The position numbers and the translations under genes were made by a program. The notes beneath the pieces were generated by a model that did no database searches, had not been told where the DNA came from, and saw only the letters and a program-made list of their open reading frames with translations. From Rhodocyclaceae bacterium (GTDB taxonomy: Bacteria; Pseudomonadota; Gammaproteobacteria; Burkholderiales; Rhodocyclaceae): a stretch of DNA of 9,270 nucleotides. Positions 8,070-9,270 of the stretch are shown here, piece by piece (position 1 is the stretch's first letter; each line of letters opens with the position of its first letter). The stretch spans positions 1 to 9,270 of the forward strand of contig PNJM01000081.1 in NCBI GenBank assembly GCA_013821865.1, given 5' to 3'.

Positions 8070-8260
8070 AAAGCCGCACCACGACAACGGACGAGGGTTC
8101 GCCCCCAGCCCGTTCCGCGAATGGCGAAATCCGTCCCGCCGCCTCGCCACTATCCAGCGCGGAAGTGCTGCGCGGACGGCGCGAAGCGCGAATCGAGCAC
8201 AGGGGCGAAATCTACTGCCTGCGCGAGACGAAGAACGGCAAGCTGATCCTGACGAAATGA
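8063..8260 (+). CDS. hemP: HemP/HmuP-family hemin uptake protein
   Basis: A 65-residue protein whose C-terminal third (residues 44-65, IEHRGEIYCLRETKNGKLIL then TK) is the conserved HemP domain; the N-terminal 28 residues are Ser/Thr/Pro-rich and look disordered. HemP/HmuP proteins are small cytoplasmic factors needed to express the hemin receptor gene in Bradyrhizobium and Burkholderia and usually stand next to hemin uptake genes. The ATG at 8063 overlaps the stop of the FtrD-like gene (ATGGTGA), so the two are translationally linked; GTG at 8066 is a possible alternative start one codon on. Bfd begins 31 bases after its stop. C52 within the conserved block is unremarkable. A hemin receptor gene may lie beyond the TonB-like gene at the window end; that is inference. 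Confidence 0.88.
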   Translation: MVKSRTTTTDEGSPPARSANGEIRPAASPLSSAEVLRGRREARIEHRGEIYCLRETKNGKLILTK

Positions 8261-8291
8261 ACGGGCAAACGGATTTCCTGGAGGCTAGACT

Positions 8292-8528
8292 ATGTATGTC
8301 TGCATCTGCAACGCGATAACCGATTCCCAGGTCATCCGGGCGGTGGAGCAAGGCGTGCGCAACCTGCGCGGCCTGCAGGCCCACCTGGGCATGGCGCTCG
8401 AATGCGGCCGCTGCGCCAGTTACGCCCAGGGGCTGCTGCGGGGTGCGGGCAGCACGCAGACCGAAAAGCCGCGATGCAGCAAGGATTGCGGCAATTGCCC
8501 CCGTTCCAAGGCCAAGGAGAAACCATGA
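8292..8528 (+). CDS. bfd: Bacterioferritin-associated ferredoxin with a C-terminal cysteine extension
   Basis: Bfd is a small [2Fe-2S] protein that docks on bacterioferritin and supplies electrons through its haem to release stored iron. The 78-residue product has the four cluster ligands in the Bfd pattern: C4-x-C6 ([11 protein letters not shown]) and C38-x2-C41 (ECGRCASYA). GGAGG at 8280-8284 is 7 bases before the ATG. The core ends near residue 52; the remaining tail adds C62-x3-C66-x2-C69 and a basic end (RSKAKEKP), which E. coli Bfd (64 residues) lacks. The stop overlaps the bfr start as ATGA, so bfd and bfr are made together. The tail could bind a second metal or be non-functional; its role is unknown. 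Confidence 0.95.
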   Translation: MYVCICNAITDSQVIRAVEQGVRNLRGLQAHLGMALECGRCASYAQGLLRGAGSTQTEKPRCSKDCGNCPRSKAKEKP

Positions 8529-9001
8529 AAGGCGACAAGAAGACGCTGCAATTCCTCAATAAGGCCCTGACCAACGAGCTGACCGCGGTCAACCAGTACT
8601 TCCTGCATGCCCGCATGTACAAGAACTGGGGTCTGAACAAGCTGGGCAAGAAGGAGTACGAGGAATCCATCGAGGAGATGCACCACGCCGACAAGCTGAT
8701 CGAGCGCGTGCTCTTCCTCGAGGGGCTGCCCAACCTGCAGGACCTGCACAAGCTGATGATCGGCGAGAACGTGCCCGAGATGCTCGGCGCCGACCTCAAG
8801 CTCGAGCACGCCGCGCGCGCCACCCTGCTCGATGCCGTGGCGCACTGCGAGACCTGCGGCGATTACGTTTCGCGCGAACTCTTCGAGGAGATCCTCGAGG
8901 ACACCGAGGAGCACATCGACTTCCTCGAAACGCAGATCGACCTCATGGACAAGGTCGGCTTGCAGAACTACCTGCAGTCGCAGATGGGGGAACTGTCGTA
9001 G
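8525..9001 (+). CDS. bfr: Bacterioferritin
   Basis: Forms a 24-subunit haem-containing cage that oxidises Fe2+ and stores it as a mineral in the cytoplasm. The 158-residue product has the usual length and starts [20 protein letters not shown]. Seen: ferroxidase residues E18, E51, H54, E94 and H130, and the haem ligand M52. By position count against E. coli Bfr (36 residues from E94 to H130 in both), the residue equivalent to ligand E127 is T127, with E128 and E129 beside it. It also has C108-x2-C111 (HCETCGD) on the helix before the ferroxidase H130. AAGGAGA at 8514-8520 precedes the ATG, which overlaps the bfd stop (ATGA). Next comes a TonB-like gene in the same direction. Confidence 0.96.
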   Translation: MKGDKKTLQFLNKALTNELTAVNQYFLHARMYKNWGLNKLGKKEYEESIEEMHHADKLIERVLFLEGLPNLQDLHKLMIGENVPEMLGADLKLEHAARATLLDAVAHCETCGDYVSRELFEEILEDTEEHIDFLETQIDLMDKVGLQNYLQSQMGELS

Positions 9002-9011
9002 CACATTAATC

Positions 9012-9030
9012 GCACCGGCCCAGCCGGCGC
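9012..9030 (+). terminator. Weak candidate hairpin after bfr
   Basis: gcaccggc (9012-9019) pairs with gccggcgc (9023-9030) with one A/C mismatch and a 3-base loop, followed by ttcc only. It lies 10 bases after the bfr stop. A second small stem, gtccg/cggac, is at 9044-9059. Either could reduce read-through into the TonB-like gene, but no U-run is present. The rest of the 110-base gap shows no clear promoter. Confidence 0.3.
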
Positions 9031-9100
9031 TTCCAGCCAGCCAGTCCGCCCGTTCGGACGAGCCAGCCAAATTTCCTGAATTGGTCGACTCGACGAACGT

Positions 9101-9104
9101 GAGG
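9101..9104 (+). promoter_or_regulatory. Ribosome binding site fixing the TTG start of the TonB-like gene
   Basis: GAGG followed by 7 bases and then TTG at 9112. The nearest ATG (9125) is in a different frame, so this site supports the rare TTG start. Confidence 0.55.
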
Positions 9105-9111
9105 ATCGGAA

Positions 9112-9270
9112 TTGAACACGCCGGATGAGGCACCCCGCTGGCTGCTGGCTGTTGTCGCCGCCGCGCATGGCGCCGCCCTGCTCGCCCTGGCGGCGCCCGC
9201 GGTGCGCTCCTTCGCACCGCCGCGCCCGCTGGCCGTCGCCCTCGTCGCGCCGCCGGCATCCGGGGCGGCG
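9112..9270 (+). CDS. TonB-like energy transducer, N-terminus only (cut by the window end)
   Basis: TonB proteins couple the proton-motive force of the inner membrane to outer-membrane receptors for siderophores and haem. The 53 codons visible read as a short polar start (residues 1-9, MNTPDEAPR), one hydrophobic segment (about 10-29, WLLAVVAAAHGAALLALAAP) containing a histidine as in TonB membrane anchors, then a Pro/Ala-rich stretch (PPRPLAVALVAPPASGAA) like the TonB periplasmic linker. The start is TTG at 9112 with GAGG 7 bases upstream. The C-terminal TonB domain is outside the window, so a different single-anchor protein cannot be ruled out. Its place right after bfr and hemP supports TonB; ExbB/ExbD or a hemin receptor would be expected next. 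Confidence 0.65.
   Translation, partial: MNTPDEAPRWLLAVVAAAHGAALLALAAPAVRSFAPPRPLAVALVAPPASGAA

Noticed and set aside
6987..8384. A 465-codon minus-strand open frame opposite the FtrD-like gene, hemP and bfd
   Set aside because: It is antisense to three well-supported genes, with low-complexity Arg/Ala/Gln-rich translation.

Overview
The window reads as chromosomal DNA of a high-GC betaproteobacterium. My best guess is Rhodocyclales or a relative, from the protein character, the trxB-smr and nadE-glnB pairings, and a G/C-rich palindromic repeat of a kind I remember from betaproteobacterial intergenic regions. I could not test the assignment by search. No tRNA, rRNA, CRISPR array, transposase or phage gene was found.

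Layout. (1) Positions 2-1545, plus strand: the 3' part of trxB (thioredoxin reductase), then a Smr-domain protein whose N-terminus appears to carry an in-frame palindromic repeat of about 93 bp. (2) Positions 1636-4270, minus strand: ppa (inorganic pyrophosphatase), nadE (glutamine-dependent NAD+ synthetase) and glnB (PII signal protein), transcribed in that order. This group converges on smr, and a perfect 16-bp inverted repeat that also encodes the last codons of glnB sits at the junction. (3) Positions 4271-4448: a divergent control region with a TATAAT-type -10 for ppa and, facing the other way, a strong sigma70 promoter (TTGACA, 17 bp, GATAAT) whose -10 is covered by a Fur-box-like dyad. 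(4) Positions 4449-9270, plus strand: a tightly packed iron cluster made of a P19/FtrA/FetP-family periplasmic metal-binding protein, an OprB-like porin with an N-terminal coiled coil, a 40-codon signal-peptide-like ORF, an FtrD/NapH-like membrane polyferredoxin, HemP, Bfd (bacterioferritin-associated ferredoxin), Bfr (bacterioferritin), and the start of a TonB-like energy transducer cut off by the window end.

How the parts fit. The ppa-nadE-glnB group is coherent: NadE consumes ATP and glutamine and releases PPi, Ppa removes PPi, and PII reports nitrogen/energy status and is known to regulate a NadE in another proteobacterium. The plus-strand cluster joins metal entry (porin, P19), membrane redox (FtrD-like), haem-uptake control (HemP), storage (Bfr), release (Bfd) and outer-membrane energisation (TonB-like), probably under Fur. 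Unlike the Bordetella ftrABCD system, no FTR1/FetM-type permease and no intact cupredoxin gene lies between P19 and the FtrD-like protein; a porin and a tiny secreted-peptide-like ORF occupy that space. This P19-porin-FtrD arrangement is the best candidate here for a little-described system.
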